Assembly (NCBI GenBank): GCA_910577365.1
Contig: CAJTMU010000006.1
Location: 1-64,000 of the forward strand
Length of the DNA: 64,000 bases
Source: an uncultured Oscillospiraceae bacterium
Lineage (GTDB): Bacteria; Bacillota; Clostridia; Oscillospirales; Ruminococcaceae
Reading direction: 5' to 3'
Position numbers and translations under genes: made by a program. Below the pieces are notes generated by a model. It was not told where the DNA came from, made no database searches, and saw only the letters and a program-made list of their open reading frames with translations. Positions 35,127 to 43,736 of the stretch are shown here, one piece after another. Position 1 is the first letter of the stretch. Each line of letters begins with the position of its first letter.

Positions 35127-36539
35127 TCAGTTTAAGATTGACATAAGCCGCTTTTCGCTTGCGTTGGAGTAGTTTACTACATAAACTTGTTCACTATCGG
35201 CGGGTGTGGTATCGTTCCCGTAATATTCACGAATAGATCTGATGGTTATGCCGCAAAGTGCGCATTTTTCCCTGACTTCGGTATTGTCGGTTTTTATTGT
35301 GAAATGAAGTCCTGCGTTTTCCTCGTTTACTGTCACAGAATCCCCGAAGCTCTCCATAAGCTCCAGAACAAGCTCCCTTATGCGGCGGTAGCGCTTTTTG
35401 GAGCGGTTGATGTGGCGCTCAAAATACCCTTCGGAAATAAACCGCGCCAGCGTGTATTGCTCAAAGGCAGGAACGGAGCAGGAATAGAATCCCATGCGCT
35501 CCTGCCAGCGTTCGTAAAGACCTTCGGGAAGGCACATATAGCTTATTCTGACTGAGGGTGCGATAGTCTGTGAGAAGGTGTTGACATATATCACGCGTCC
35601 GCCGTCGTCCATTCCAAACATAGCAGGCAGCGGTCGACCGCTCCAACGAAATTCACTGTCGTAATCATCCTCTATTATAAAGCGCTCTTTACGCCCGCTC
35701 TTAGCCCATGTAATTATTTCGCGACGGCGCGATATGGGCATTACGGTTCCCGTAGGGAAGTGGTGGGCGGGAGAGATGTGAGCCACAGAAACGCCGCTTT
35801 CTTCCAAAGCCTTAACATCCATTCCGCAGTCGTCCATGGCTATAAGCTCGCTCCTTACGTCGTTCAGCCGATAGATTTCTATTGGTTTGCGGTATCCCGG
35901 GTTTTCCGTGCCGTAGCTGTGCTCCCGTCCAAGAAGCTGTATAAGCAGATTATAGAGATACTCGGTGCCTGAGCCGATTATTATGCGCTCGCTTGGCACG
36001 TAAAATCCGCGGACGCGGTAGAGATAATCTGAAACGGCAGAGCGAAGCTCCGCTGCGCCTCCGTTGGGTATGGGCTGTAAAAGCGCGGTTCCTTTTTCAA
36101 GAAGCACCGATCTCATAAGCCTTGCCCAAACTGTGAACGGAAAGCATTCGGCGGATTCAGTTATTGTCGGAGCGGCGCTCTCATCTTTTTCGGCAGCCTT
36201 TTCACCAAGACGAGAGCCGCCCTTAAGATGCGAATCGTTCTCATTTCGGGCGGCTTCGTCAAAACAAGTGTTTCCGCTAAGGCGCGACAGCGGTATTATC
36301 TCGCCGTTATACTGCACAAAGTATCCGCTTTTTTCCGCAGCCCTGACATATCCTTCAGCTATAAGCTGCGCATAGGCGTTTTCCACGGTTATAAGGCTAA
36401 CTCCAAGCTGCTCAGCAAGCCTGCGCTTTGACGTCAGCTTTTCGCCCGTGCAAAGCCGCCCCGTAAATATATCGCGCTTTATATTTTCGTAGATCTGTTG
36501 ATATAAGCTTATCTTAAGTTCCCTGTTTATCTCAATCAT
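35127..36539 (-). CDS. MocR/PdxR-type regulator lacking the PLP lysine
   Basis: A 470-residue GntR-family regulator fused to an aminotransferase-like domain. Residues about 8-75 are the winged helix (SLYQQIYENIKRDIFTGRL, KLTSKRRLAEQLGVSLITVE). The rest is the fold-type-I domain (GSGTEYLYNLLIQLLG, FIIEDDYDSEFRW). The usual TFSKTLAPxxRxGY is TFSQTIAPSVRISY here: the Schiff-base lysine is Gln (codon 35568-35570), so it probably cannot bind PLP covalently. ATG 36539 is chosen for the match to family starts; it overlaps the radical SAM gene's stop, giving translational coupling. Confidence 0.88.
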   Translation of the reverse strand: MIEINRELKISLYQQIYENIKRDIFTGRLCTGEKLTSKRRLAEQLGVSLITVENAYAQLIAEGYVRAAEKSGYFVQYNGEIIPLSRLSGNTCFDEAARNENDSHLKGGSRLGEKAAEKDESAAPTITESAECFPFTVWARLMRSVLLEKGTALLQPIPNGGAAELRSAVSDYLYRVRGFYVPSERIIIGSGTEYLYNLLIQLLGREHSYGTENPGYRKPIEIYRLNDVRSELIAMDDCGMDVKALEESGVSVAHISPAHHFPTGTVMPISRRREIITWAKSGRKERFIIEDDYDSEFRWSGRPLPAMFGMDDGGRVIYVNTFSQTIAPSVRISYMCLPEGLYERWQERMGFYSCSVPAFEQYTLARFISEGYFERHINRSKKRYRRIRELVLELMESFGDSVTVNEENAGLHFTIKTDNTEVREKCALCGITIRSIREYYGNDTTPADSEQVYVVNYSNASEKRLMSILN

Positions 36540-37449
36540 AATTTTTACCCTGCCATGTGTCAAGTTCACGCTGACGTTTGTCAATTCCGCCAAGCACAGA
36601 AATTTTATCGGCGCTCCACATCGGGGCAGCAAGAGCGGCTTTGTCACCGTCACCCGTAACACGCTCTATTACCGTTTGCGGAGGAATAAGCTCAAGCTGC
36701 CGCACAACTATGTCAATGTATTGCTCCTTTGTCAAGGGAGTATATCCACCGCTTTCGTAAATTTTATGGAGCCGTGTTCCGTGTATGACATGAAGCAGAT
36801 GTATTTTTACTCCGTCGGGACGAAGCTTTCCAAGCCTCTGAGCTGTTTCAAGCATCATTTCCACATTTTCATCAGGCAGCCCGTTGATTATATGCACACA
36901 GACCCTGACACGTTCGCGCAGAAGCGAATACCCAGCAAGAAAGTCCTCATAGCTGTGACAGCGGTTTATCTTTTCGGCGGTGGCGTCGTGGACAGTTTGC
37001 AGCCCAAGCTCCACTGTAACAGGAATGGGCAGGGAGGCGAGAAACCGAACAGTTTCCTCATTTATACAGTCCGGTCTTGTTGCTATGGCAAGTCCGAATG
37101 CTCCCGCGTTTATAAGCTCGGTATACACTTTTTCAAGCTCCGGAAAAGGAGCGTAAGTGTTGGTGTGCGCCTGAAGATAAGCGATTATTTTCGCGTTTGG
37201 GTATTTGGCGCGGATTCGCAGTTTCTCACGACGGAATTGCTCCGCGGGGGTAAGTGCGCCGTCCGTGAAATATCCGCTGCCTCCTGCGCAGAAGATACAG
37301 CCGCCGCGCCCCTTGCTACCATCGATATTGGGACAGCTGAAGCCTGCGTCTATGGCTGCCTTGAACACCCTGCTGCCATAGGTGTGCAGATTATGGTAAT
37401 AAAGCGTGTGGTAACGCTTGTTATCTTCAGAGTATTTAAAGCGATACAT
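36532..37449 (-). CDS. TIGR01212-type radical SAM protein (YhcC/YtqA-like)
   Basis: A 305-residue radical SAM enzyme. The iron-sulfur cluster motif is spread as CPNIDGSKGRGGCIFCAGG near 38-56, typical of this family rather than the classical CxxxCxxC. Then come IAYLQAHTNTYAP, VTVELGLQT and VHIINGLPDENVEMML. The precise reaction of this conserved family is not established; it may be RNA-related. The last codons overlap the start of the MocR gene; the VOC gene lies ten bases upstream in the same operon. Confidence 0.85.
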   Translation of the reverse strand: MYRFKYSEDNKRYHTLYYHNLHTYGSRVFKAAIDAGFSCPNIDGSKGRGGCIFCAGGSGYFTDGALTPAEQFRREKLRIRAKYPNAKIIAYLQAHTNTYAPFPELEKVYTELINAGAFGLAIATRPDCINEETVRFLASLPIPVTVELGLQTVHDATAEKINRCHSYEDFLAGYSLLRERVRVCVHIINGLPDENVEMMLETAQRLGKLRPDGVKIHLLHVIHGTRLHKIYESGGYTPLTKEQYIDIVVRQLELIPPQTVIERVTGDGDKAALAAPMWSADKISVLGGIDKRQRELDTWQGKNYD

Positions 37450-37459
37450 AACAGCTCCT

Positions 37460-37861
37460 TTATTCGGTTATTTCAACGGCGCTTCCATCAAACATAACGA
37501 CTGCCTCGTAATAGCCGTCACCCGTAATGCGCGGCGGGCAGACCTTGAAGCCATCGGTCGCGAGGCGTTCTGCAAGCGTGTCAACGCAGTCTTTTCCGCC
37601 TACAGAAAAGGCAATGTGCGAATATCCAAGTGAAATTTGAGGGCTATCGGGCAGACCCGGTCGGTTCATTATCTCAAGCCGAGCCCCTTCGCCGAAAGAA
37701 AGGAAATATGACGTAAAACCCGTTGCGGCGTTGTGGTATTTCTCACCCGCAATTGCACCGAAATATTTTATAAAGAAATTACGCGCTGCTTCAAGATCTG
37801 TTACGTAAAGGGCGGCGTGTTCGATTTTCATATTTGTTACAATGCTCACGTAATGTAGCAT
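37460..37861 (-). CDS. VOC (glyoxalase-like) family protein
   Basis: A small vicinal-oxygen-chelate protein. The conserved domain starts MKIEHAALYVTDLEAARNFF and continues with YFLSFGEGARLEIMNRPG, HIAFSVGGKDCVDTLAERL and a final AVVMFDGSAVEITE whose acidic residue is a likely metal ligand. Metal-dependent lyase or isomerase chemistry is typical, but the substrate is unknown. The ATG at 37861 sits only two bases behind AAGGAG; the internal ATG 37831 matches the family start but has no ribosome site, so the start is uncertain. First gene of a VOC, radical SAM, MocR operon. Confidence 0.8.
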   Translation of the reverse strand: MLHYVSIVTNMKIEHAALYVTDLEAARNFFIKYFGAIAGEKYHNAATGFTSYFLSFGEGARLEIMNRPGLPDSPQISLGYSHIAFSVGGKDCVDTLAERLATDGFKVCPPRITGDGYYEAVVMFDGSAVEITE

Positions 37862-38331
37862 AACTCCTTTTTAATTTTGTACAGTTTTCGCACCGAATCC
37901 CGTTGCTTTAAAACTATATGCGGCAATATTGCGCTGCGGATACGTCCTCGTACGATATTATTTTAAACCTATCGTGTAAAAAAGTCAATACAATTTTAAA
38001 AAAGTGCTTGACTATTTGGCTTATAAAGTATAAAATAGACATACAGAGCCGCGGTCTGCACTTTGCGGCTGTGGGAAATGGTTGACAAGGCAGTGGTGAA
38101 GCATTTCGCGCTAAGTTTTTTTAAGAGACAGAGAGTGATTCATGAGGGTTAATGAATATGTAAGCGGAGCGGTCCAGCGGCAGTTTTTACATTACCCTAA
38201 AGAGACATTTTGCCGAAGCACACTTCAGGATAACTAAGGCTTTGCGCTGCTGCCAAGCAGTATAATAAGGTGTTTTGCGTAAAACTTTGAATAGTGCGTT
38301 GGAGTGGAAAAATATTAAACAAGGAGCCAAG
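37862..38331 (+). other. Long leader region upstream of rlmN
   Basis: A 470-base region containing a consensus promoter at 38007-38035, a hairpin just after the start point (AGCCGC...GCGGCT near 38046-38069) and a 31-codon frame (38142-38237, MRVNEYVSGAVQRQFLHYPK...) with weak GAGAG upstream. The implied rlmN leader is about 290 bases, long for a simple 5' end. Nothing here matches an RNA family I know. Confidence 0.4.
38007..38035 (+). promoter_or_regulatory. rlmN promoter
   Basis: TTGACT (38007-38012), 17 bases, TAAAAT (38030-38035). Confidence 0.65.
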
Positions 38332-39339
38332 ATGAACGTATACGGAATGACGCAGCATGCGCTGGAGCTGTATTTTGAGGGGATAGGGGAAAATCCGTTC
38401 AAGGCAGGTCTGGTGTATGATGGTATATATAAGAAAGGTATCAGGGCGTTTGCGGAGCTTGGTTTTGCGGACAGGATAACCCAACAAATGGAGCGGGATC
38501 TTAAATTTGTGTTGCCAGAGGTCGTGGAGTCGTCGGACGGAGGCGACGCCGCAAAGCTGCTGTTGCGCCTTGAGGACGGGGAGTATGTTGAAACAGTGCT
38601 TATGCGCCAGAAGTTTGGCGACGTGCTGTGTGTTTCCACGCAGGTGGGCTGCAATATGGGGTGCGCTTTTTGTCAAAGCGGACGGCTGAAAAAACGCCGC
38701 GATCTTTCAGCGGGAGAGATAGTGGGGCAGGTAATGTCGGTAAAGCGCAGCATAGGTTCGGAGATTGGCGGTGTTTCGGTCATGGGCATTGGCGAACCGT
38801 TTGACAATTTCGGGGCTGTGAAAGATTTCTGCGAAATAGTTTCCGCTGATAAAGGGCTTGCCGTAGGTCGCAGACATATCACGGTATCCACCTGCGGAAT
38901 TGTGCCCAAAATATATGAATATGCTGCATTTCCGAGCAGCTATAATCTGGCGATAAGTCTTCATGCACCAAACGATGAGCTTCGCAGCAGAATAATGCCA
39001 GTAAACAAAGCTTATTCTTTGTCGGAAGTTTTATCGGCGGCAGAGCATTTTTCGGAAAAGACAGGCCGAAGAGTTACACTGGAGTATGTTATGCTGGGCG
39101 GTGTCAATGACCGTCCCGAACACGCTGAGCAGCTTGCAAGGCTTATCGGCAGCCGCAGCTTTTACGTTAATATTATTCCCTACAATCCCACCGATAACGG
39201 TTTTAAAAAGAGTGCTCCCGAGGATATTGCAATTTTTTATGATATTCTTAAAAAGAACGGCGTTGTTGTTACAAGGCGCAGGGAGTTCGGGGCGGGTCTT
39301 AAGGCGGCTTGCGGGCAGCTTCGGGCGGATTATTTGTGA
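38332..39339 (+). CDS. rlmN: 23S rRNA (adenine2503-C2)-methyltransferase
   Basis: A 335-residue radical SAM methylase of the RlmN family, which methylates A2503 of 23S rRNA and A37 of some tRNAs. The cluster motif CNMGCAFC lies near residue 107, MGIGEPFDN near 145, and the C-terminal methyl-carrying Cys lies in KAACGQLRADYL. ATG 38332 follows AAGGAG; an earlier in-frame start at 38275 lacks a ribosome site. Cfr resistance enzymes are close relatives, but a lone chromosomal copy with ordinary context favours RlmN. Confidence 0.92.
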   Translation: MNVYGMTQHALELYFEGIGENPFKAGLVYDGIYKKGIRAFAELGFADRITQQMERDLKFVLPEVVESSDGGDAAKLLLRLEDGEYVETVLMRQKFGDVLCVSTQVGCNMGCAFCQSGRLKKRRDLSAGEIVGQVMSVKRSIGSEIGGVSVMGIGEPFDNFGAVKDFCEIVSADKGLAVGRRHITVSTCGIVPKIYEYAAFPSSYNLAISLHAPNDELRSRIMPVNKAYSLSEVLSAAEHFSEKTGRRVTLEYVMLGGVNDRPEHAEQLARLIGSRSFYVNIIPYNPTDNGFKKSAPEDIAIFYDILKKNGVVVTRRREFGAGLKAACGQLRADYL

Positions 39340-39361
39340 AGCAAAATTGTGAAATTGCTTC

Positions 39362-39640
39362 ATTCAGCATAACGATCTGCTCAACTGCTCTATACATATC
39401 CTGCAGCACACAAACGCAACCCTGCTCATAGCGAGCGGCACGCCTATCAAAACAGTGTCCAAACGCCTGGGGCATTCCAACGTTTCAACCACCGGCAACA
39501 TTTACACACACGCGATACAGTCCGCAGATGAGGCAGCAGCTATTCTATCACCGGTTAAACCATACAGCATTCAAGCACTCCCGAAAGCAGAAAAGAAAAG
39601 ACGGCGAACCGTTCAAGGATCGCCGCTCGATTTTAGTTGA
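39362..39640 (+). pseudogene. Phage/Tn-type integrase C-terminal remnant
   Basis: The frame from about 39362 to TGA 39640 reads QHTNATLLIASGTPIKTVS then KRLGHSNVSTTGNIYTHAI, the C-terminal core of a tyrosine recombinase: LGH box and Tyr nucleophile. The catalytic Arg of the usual RHT is Gln (CAG, 39404-39406) and the N-terminal three quarters are absent. It ends 105 bases before a cluster of four tRNA genes, a common integration target. No ribosome site precedes it. Non-functional relic. Confidence 0.75.
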
Positions 39641-39745
39641 ATTTTTCTTGTAGTGGGCAAATAGTGGTCAAAAGGCTGTTTCAATGGTGTTTCCGTCGTA
39701 TAAATAAAACTGCCGCAAATCCTTTAGGAGTGCGGCTTAACGGTA

Positions 39746-39821
39746 TGGCAGGGGCAGAAGGACTTGAACCCTCGACATACGGTTTTGGAGACCGTCGTTC
39801 TACCAACTGAACTATACCCCT
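39746..39821 (-). tRNA. tRNA-Trp (anticodon CCA)
   Basis: Acceptor AGGGGTA/TGCCCCT, D-arm GTTC...GAAC, anticodon stem ACGGT/ACCGT with loop CTCCAAA, T-arm GAGGG TTCAAGT CCTTC, CCA encoded. Confidence 0.96.
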
Positions 39822-39827
39822 AAATAT

Positions 39828-39904
39828 TGGTGCGCCAACAGGGACTCGAACCCCGGACCGACCGGTTATGAGCCGGTTGCTCTAACCAACTGAGCTATTG
39901 GCGC
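39828..39904 (-). tRNA. tRNA with CAT anticodon (Ile2 or elongator Met)
   Basis: Acceptor GCGCCAA/TTGGCGC, anticodon loop CTCATAA, T-arm CGGGG TTCGAGT CCCTG, CCA encoded. The CTCATAA loop is common in tRNA-Ile2, whose C34 is changed to lysidine; the other CAT tRNA here (40060) has the Met-type TTCATAC loop. Identity is uncertain by eye. Confidence 0.93.
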
Positions 39905-39981
39905 ATTTATTAATTGTTAGTAATTAGGTGTCGTACTGAAATCTTAAATATCAGCAAAACTGACATAACCAATTACTATAA

Positions 39982-40056
39982 TGGTGACCCGTGCGGGAAT
40001 TGAACCCACGATTCCACCGTGAAAGGGTGGTGTCTTAACCACTTGACCAACGGGCC
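39982..40056 (-). tRNA. tRNA-Glu (anticodon TTC)
   Basis: Acceptor GGCCCGT/ACGGGTC, anticodon loop CTTTCAC, T-arm GTGGG TTCAATT CCCGC, CCA encoded. Confidence 0.95.
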
Positions 40057-40059
40057 ATA

Positions 40060-40136
40060 TGGTAGCGGCAGTCGGATTTGAACCAACGACACCCTGGGTA
40101 TGAACCAAGTGCTCTAGCCAACTGAGCTATACCGCC
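40060..40136 (-). tRNA. tRNA-Met (anticodon CAT), elongator type
   Basis: Acceptor GGCGGTA/TGCCGCT, D-arm GCTC...GAGC, anticodon loop TTCATAC, T-loop TTCAAAT, CCA encoded. First gene of the four-tRNA minus-strand cluster; a likely substrate of the TmcAL encoded at 10.6-11.8 kb. Confidence 0.94.
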
Positions 40137-40175
40137 ATACAAACATCTACAAAGCCGTAACTCTGCGACTTAATA

Positions 40176-40204
40176 ATTATATCACTTTACGCATAATTTG
40201 TCAA
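40176..40204 (-). promoter_or_regulatory. Promoter of the four-tRNA operon
   Basis: Minus-strand TTGACA (40204-40199), 17 bases, TATAAT (40181-40176), 40 bases before tRNA-Met. Confidence 0.88.
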
Positions 40205-40366
40205 TACCTTTTTTAAAAATTTTAAATTTTTTTATCTTTTCTCAAAGATTTTTGAATAATTCCTGGCAAACAGTCATCTGACGTGAAAATGACATAAAAC
40301 CGAAAAGTTTCTGGCAACCTTTTGGGCATGATCTTAATGCATTTTCAGCATTCTATTTGTAAATCA

Positions 40367-40401
40367 CAACCGCTGCAATGTCATAGTCATTGCAGCGGTT
40401 G
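40367..40401. terminator. Hairpin after the GHKL ATPase gene
   Basis: CAACCGCTGCAATG pairs perfectly with CATTGCAGCGGTTG across TCATAGT. It lies downstream of the minus-strand ATPase gene. The rest of 40205-40483 is AT-rich with no gene. Confidence 0.55.
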
Positions 40402-40483
40402 TTGTATAAATATGTGACGTTTTCCGCAGAGATTAGCAATACTTCCGTCCGAATCTTGATTCGGAGCATTATCGGTTAGCTTA

Positions 40484-43400
40484 TTACGCTTTTTCGACCA
40501 CGTCGGCATCTTCGTTGGAGTGTTCAGCCTCTCGTTCTGCCTTAAGTCTGGAAGAAAGCGCCTTTGAGTTATCATCGAACCATTTTGCTGCAAGCAGCGG
40601 TGTGAGGATTATATCCATAACCTCCTCGTTGCCGTCGTGAACGTTTCCGCCGAACGCTCCCCGTTCATCCGCGGCTGCCTCGCAGATGTCATATGTGAAT
40701 TGCGGATGGTATTTTATGCGGCAGTAAAGGAATTCCGCAGGTATCTTTTCTATCAGAGATATCTCTTCCAGCCATAGGAACGGTGACATTCCGCCTATGC
40801 TGATATCGTCTATTATCCAGCCGCCCGCCGCGTTTGCGTCGTTCGAGCAGAGGTACAGCGAGAAGTTAAATTTCTGTTCCTTTTCGCCGTTAAGCATTTC
40901 AATGGTAAAATTCCTCATCACAAAGCTGTTTATCACGTCCGTTTCGTATCCGCAGCAGGGGCAGACGCCGCCATATCCGAACAGCTTTGCGTTTATATCA
41001 CGAGCAAAATAATTTCTGTAACCCTTTTTAGTCTTATAGTCGGCAATTCTTGTTACCTCTCCTCGCAGGAAGTCAAATTCACTGCGGGTGATGGTAGGAA
41101 TAGGCTTAAAGTAGTACGGTATTTGGTCAAGCAGTACAAGATTCGGCTCCTCTGTGCTGGAGAAAAGCGACCTTAGAACATTTTTGTTTTCTCCCGTAAG
41201 CAGGAACTCCACGAACCCAGCAAACACAGGCTTAGGTGCTCCGTCGCGCAGTATAACGAACCTGTCGGCTTTCTCTTTATCGTCGTTATCCAGCTTTTCC
41301 GAGATATCAACGATTTTCAGCAGCTTGTTGCTTTTATCAATCAGAGCCAACTTGTCCAGTCCCAAATCGCATACAAATACTTTTGCAAGCAGCGTATCAA
41401 TCTTCTCCGCCGTGCCGCTCTCAGGCAGTGCCGCAAGTATTTCCTCGGAGTCAAAGCTGTAACGCGCGGGGGTATAGGGGAAGTCAAACATGCGGTTAAG
41501 GAACAAACCGCTGTCGATAAGCGCGTAAACGTCTCCGACTATCTCAAGCAGGTCGGCGTTGGTGATGTTGGAGGGTATCATGAACTGCTTTCCATAAGCT
41601 GAGAAGCGATAGCGCTTGTTGATATCCAACGCAAGTGTGACTTCACCGCCCTGACCCTTTATCTCACGCAGGAAAGTCATTACGTCCTTTCCGTTGGTAA
41701 AGGAGTTCATAAACAGTGTTACGACCTGATTGTATATCTGGTGATTTTCAAATCGCATTTCGTGAGCCGCCAGAACGTCGTAAGCCTTTTTGAAGTTTCC
41801 AATATTTATTTTGGATATTTCAAACTGAATTGTGGTGGCGCCGGCGGTTATAACAAATTGGAAGTACTTCATGGCTATGCGGTAGCTTTCACCAAACATT
41901 TCGTCTATTATTCGGAAAGCCTCTTCAAGCGCGTTTTCGTCCGCAACAGCGCCGTTTACGATACATTTTTCCAGCTTGCGCCCGATAATGCTCTTAAAGC
42001 CAAGCCCTAAATCATAATCGTTTATCTGGCGGTTTCCGTCGGAGGACATAAAGTAGGTATTTTCTCCGCAGCAGAATGCGTACAAAAACTCGCTGCCCTC
42101 GTCATCCGAGGCGAGATCGCCCCAGTTGTACCGCGCCAGCAAAACATGGTTGGAGTCGATGTCATACCACTTGTTAAGCTGCTCTATATCGTCAAGCAGC
42201 ATCTTAGCTGCCGAGCCATCCTCATGCTCCTGCTTTGATACCTCGCTGCGCTCGGTAAATATACCGTTTTCGCGCAGCTCCGCAAAGGATACCAGTTCCT
42301 CGCTGTCAGGCATAAGCAGGGAAATACCGTCGCAGAATTTTTCCTTTAGCCCGCTGACAAGTGTGCTGGTGTTGATATAGTTGTAGAAAAATTCAAAAAC
42401 ATACTGCTTTGGGCGTAGTATATAGCGCTCGGGATTATCCTTTCTTGCTGTAAGCTCCAGCACGAACAGCCGTTTGTATTCCTCAACGACGCGCATGATG
42501 CCGCTTTCAATTTTTGAAGATACCTCTTCAAGGCAATTGTGGCGTATTCCCGCGCGGTTATTGGTTATGTAGCTGTTGGGAACGCTTACGAAAAAGGCGG
42601 AAAGCTGCTCCTGAATAAATTTTTGACTGTTAGCTCTGACAAGACCTGTCAGCTCAAAGGTGGAAAAGTAGTTGTATTTTGACATCATCACCTTAGCTGC
42701 TTCGCGCTTCGCGCCTGACACAGCATAGGGAATAAGGTATACAAACCCGTCATGCTCCGCATAGATAAAGTCCGCAACGCTCTTCCCGTTTTCTGAAAAG
42801 CGTATCTTGGTAACAGAATTTTCATCCTTCCGGTATTCCTGTATCTTATACACTACCTCCGGTTTGCCGTAGTTGATTATTGCAATATTAAATGTGCGTG
42901 AGGGACATTCCTCCTCATCGCTGCTTTTCAGATGCTTTTTTCTAATAAATGCGAAGCAAAGCTCCACAAGGTTAATATAATCTCCCTTTTTTGAGGTCAG
43001 CGTAACCAAATTTTCATGCAGCTTCTGCTGATCCGCTTCGTCCAGCGAGAAAACGACTTCGGTATGCTTGAACATGGGCGCGGTAAGGTCAAGCTCTCTT
43101 ACCTTAAGAGTGCCCTCGTCGTTTACAACACGCAAGGAATAGTTGTTGGAGCGCATTTTGAACCAATCAACGTTCGCAAAGACGCTTTTCGCGCCAAGAC
43201 CAAAGCGGCCCTCGCGCTCTGAAATGCCCTCGTTTCTGCCCACCGAAAGATAGTAGAACACCTGTTCCAAGCTGAATCCCGTTTCATTGTAGGTCAGCTT
43301 TACTTGTCCCTCGTCAAGGAATTCTATCATCACTTTGATGTCGCTGCTGTCGTAATCACAGCCGAAAACGTTCTGCAGCAGCTCGCGCATAATGGATTCT

Positions 43401-43618
43401 CTCGGGTAATCCTGCATCATACCCGTTACATTTATCGCGCCTCTGCCGGCGTACATATTGTTAAAATACTGCTTGAAAGGCTCACTGTCGACTTCGCGTG
43501 AGCTGAGCTTTTCCTGAATATCCGCAAGAACGGCATTCATACCCTCTTTATCGTTGGCGGTGTGTCGTTCAAAAAAGTCGCCAAGCAGCTTTTCCACAGC
43601 CTCATAGCTTAAGCTCAT
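40484..43618 (-). CDS. Large Hsp90-like (GHKL) ATPase protein
   Basis: A 1044-residue cytoplasmic protein. The N-terminal 150 residues hold a GHKL/Hsp90-type ATP site: RELLQN (78-83, catalytic Glu and metal-binding Asn), YNETGFS (110-116, the DxGxG-equivalent loop with Asn for Asp) and GRFGLGAKSVF (137-147, the lid glycines). This pattern recalls the sacsin/paraMORC-like group more than true HtpG. The next 700 residues match nothing I know. A Cys cluster CPCCG near 885 may bind zinc, and the C-terminus is acidic. Downstream partner of the helicase-like gene, same strand, 118-base gap. Function unknown; a chaperone-like or defence role is possible. Confidence 0.72.
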   Translation of the reverse strand: MSLSYEAVEKLLGDFFERHTANDKEGMNAVLADIQEKLSSREVDSEPFKQYFNNMYAGRGAINVTGMMQDYPRESIMRELLQNVFGCDYDSSDIKVMIEFLDEGQVKLTYNETGFSLEQVFYYLSVGRNEGISEREGRFGLGAKSVFANVDWFKMRSNNYSLRVVNDEGTLKVRELDLTAPMFKHTEVVFSLDEADQQKLHENLVTLTSKKGDYINLVELCFAFIRKKHLKSSDEEECPSRTFNIAIINYGKPEVVYKIQEYRKDENSVTKIRFSENGKSVADFIYAEHDGFVYLIPYAVSGAKREAAKVMMSKYNYFSTFELTGLVRANSQKFIQEQLSAFFVSVPNSYITNNRAGIRHNCLEEVSSKIESGIMRVVEEYKRLFVLELTARKDNPERYILRPKQYVFEFFYNYINTSTLVSGLKEKFCDGISLLMPDSEELVSFAELRENGIFTERSEVSKQEHEDGSAAKMLLDDIEQLNKWYDIDSNHVLLARYNWGDLASDDEGSEFLYAFCCGENTYFMSSDGNRQINDYDLGLGFKSIIGRKLEKCIVNGAVADENALEEAFRIIDEMFGESYRIAMKYFQFVITAGATTIQFEISKINIGNFKKAYDVLAAHEMRFENHQIYNQVVTLFMNSFTNGKDVMTFLREIKGQGGEVTLALDINKRYRFSAYGKQFMIPSNITNADLLEIVGDVYALIDSGLFLNRMFDFPYTPARYSFDSEEILAALPESGTAEKIDTLLAKVFVCDLGLDKLALIDKSNKLLKIVDISEKLDNDDKEKADRFVILRDGAPKPVFAGFVEFLLTGENKNVLRSLFSSTEEPNLVLLDQIPYYFKPIPTITRSEFDFLRGEVTRIADYKTKKGYRNYFARDINAKLFGYGGVCPCCGYETDVINSFVMRNFTIEMLNGEKEQKFNFSLYLCSNDANAAGGWIIDDISIGGMSPFLWLEEISLIEKIPAEFLYCRIKYHPQFTYDICEAAADERGAFGGNVHDGNEEVMDIILTPLLAAKWFDDNSKALSSRLKAEREAEHSNEDADVVEKA

Positions 43619-43736
43619 ACAATTTTGCCTCGTTTCTCCGTACGGTGCTTTTGTTTAGTATACGATCCCCCCGCACGGTCGGGGTGTTTACGGTATCAAT
43701 TGGTTTTTGCCGCGCCATTGCGGCAGCTGTTTCTAA

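Noticed and set aside
38332..39339. Cfr-type antibiotic-resistance methylase
   Set aside because: By-eye motifs do not separate Cfr from RlmN, but the gene is chromosomal, single in the window and not linked to mobile resistance genes, so RlmN is the simpler call.
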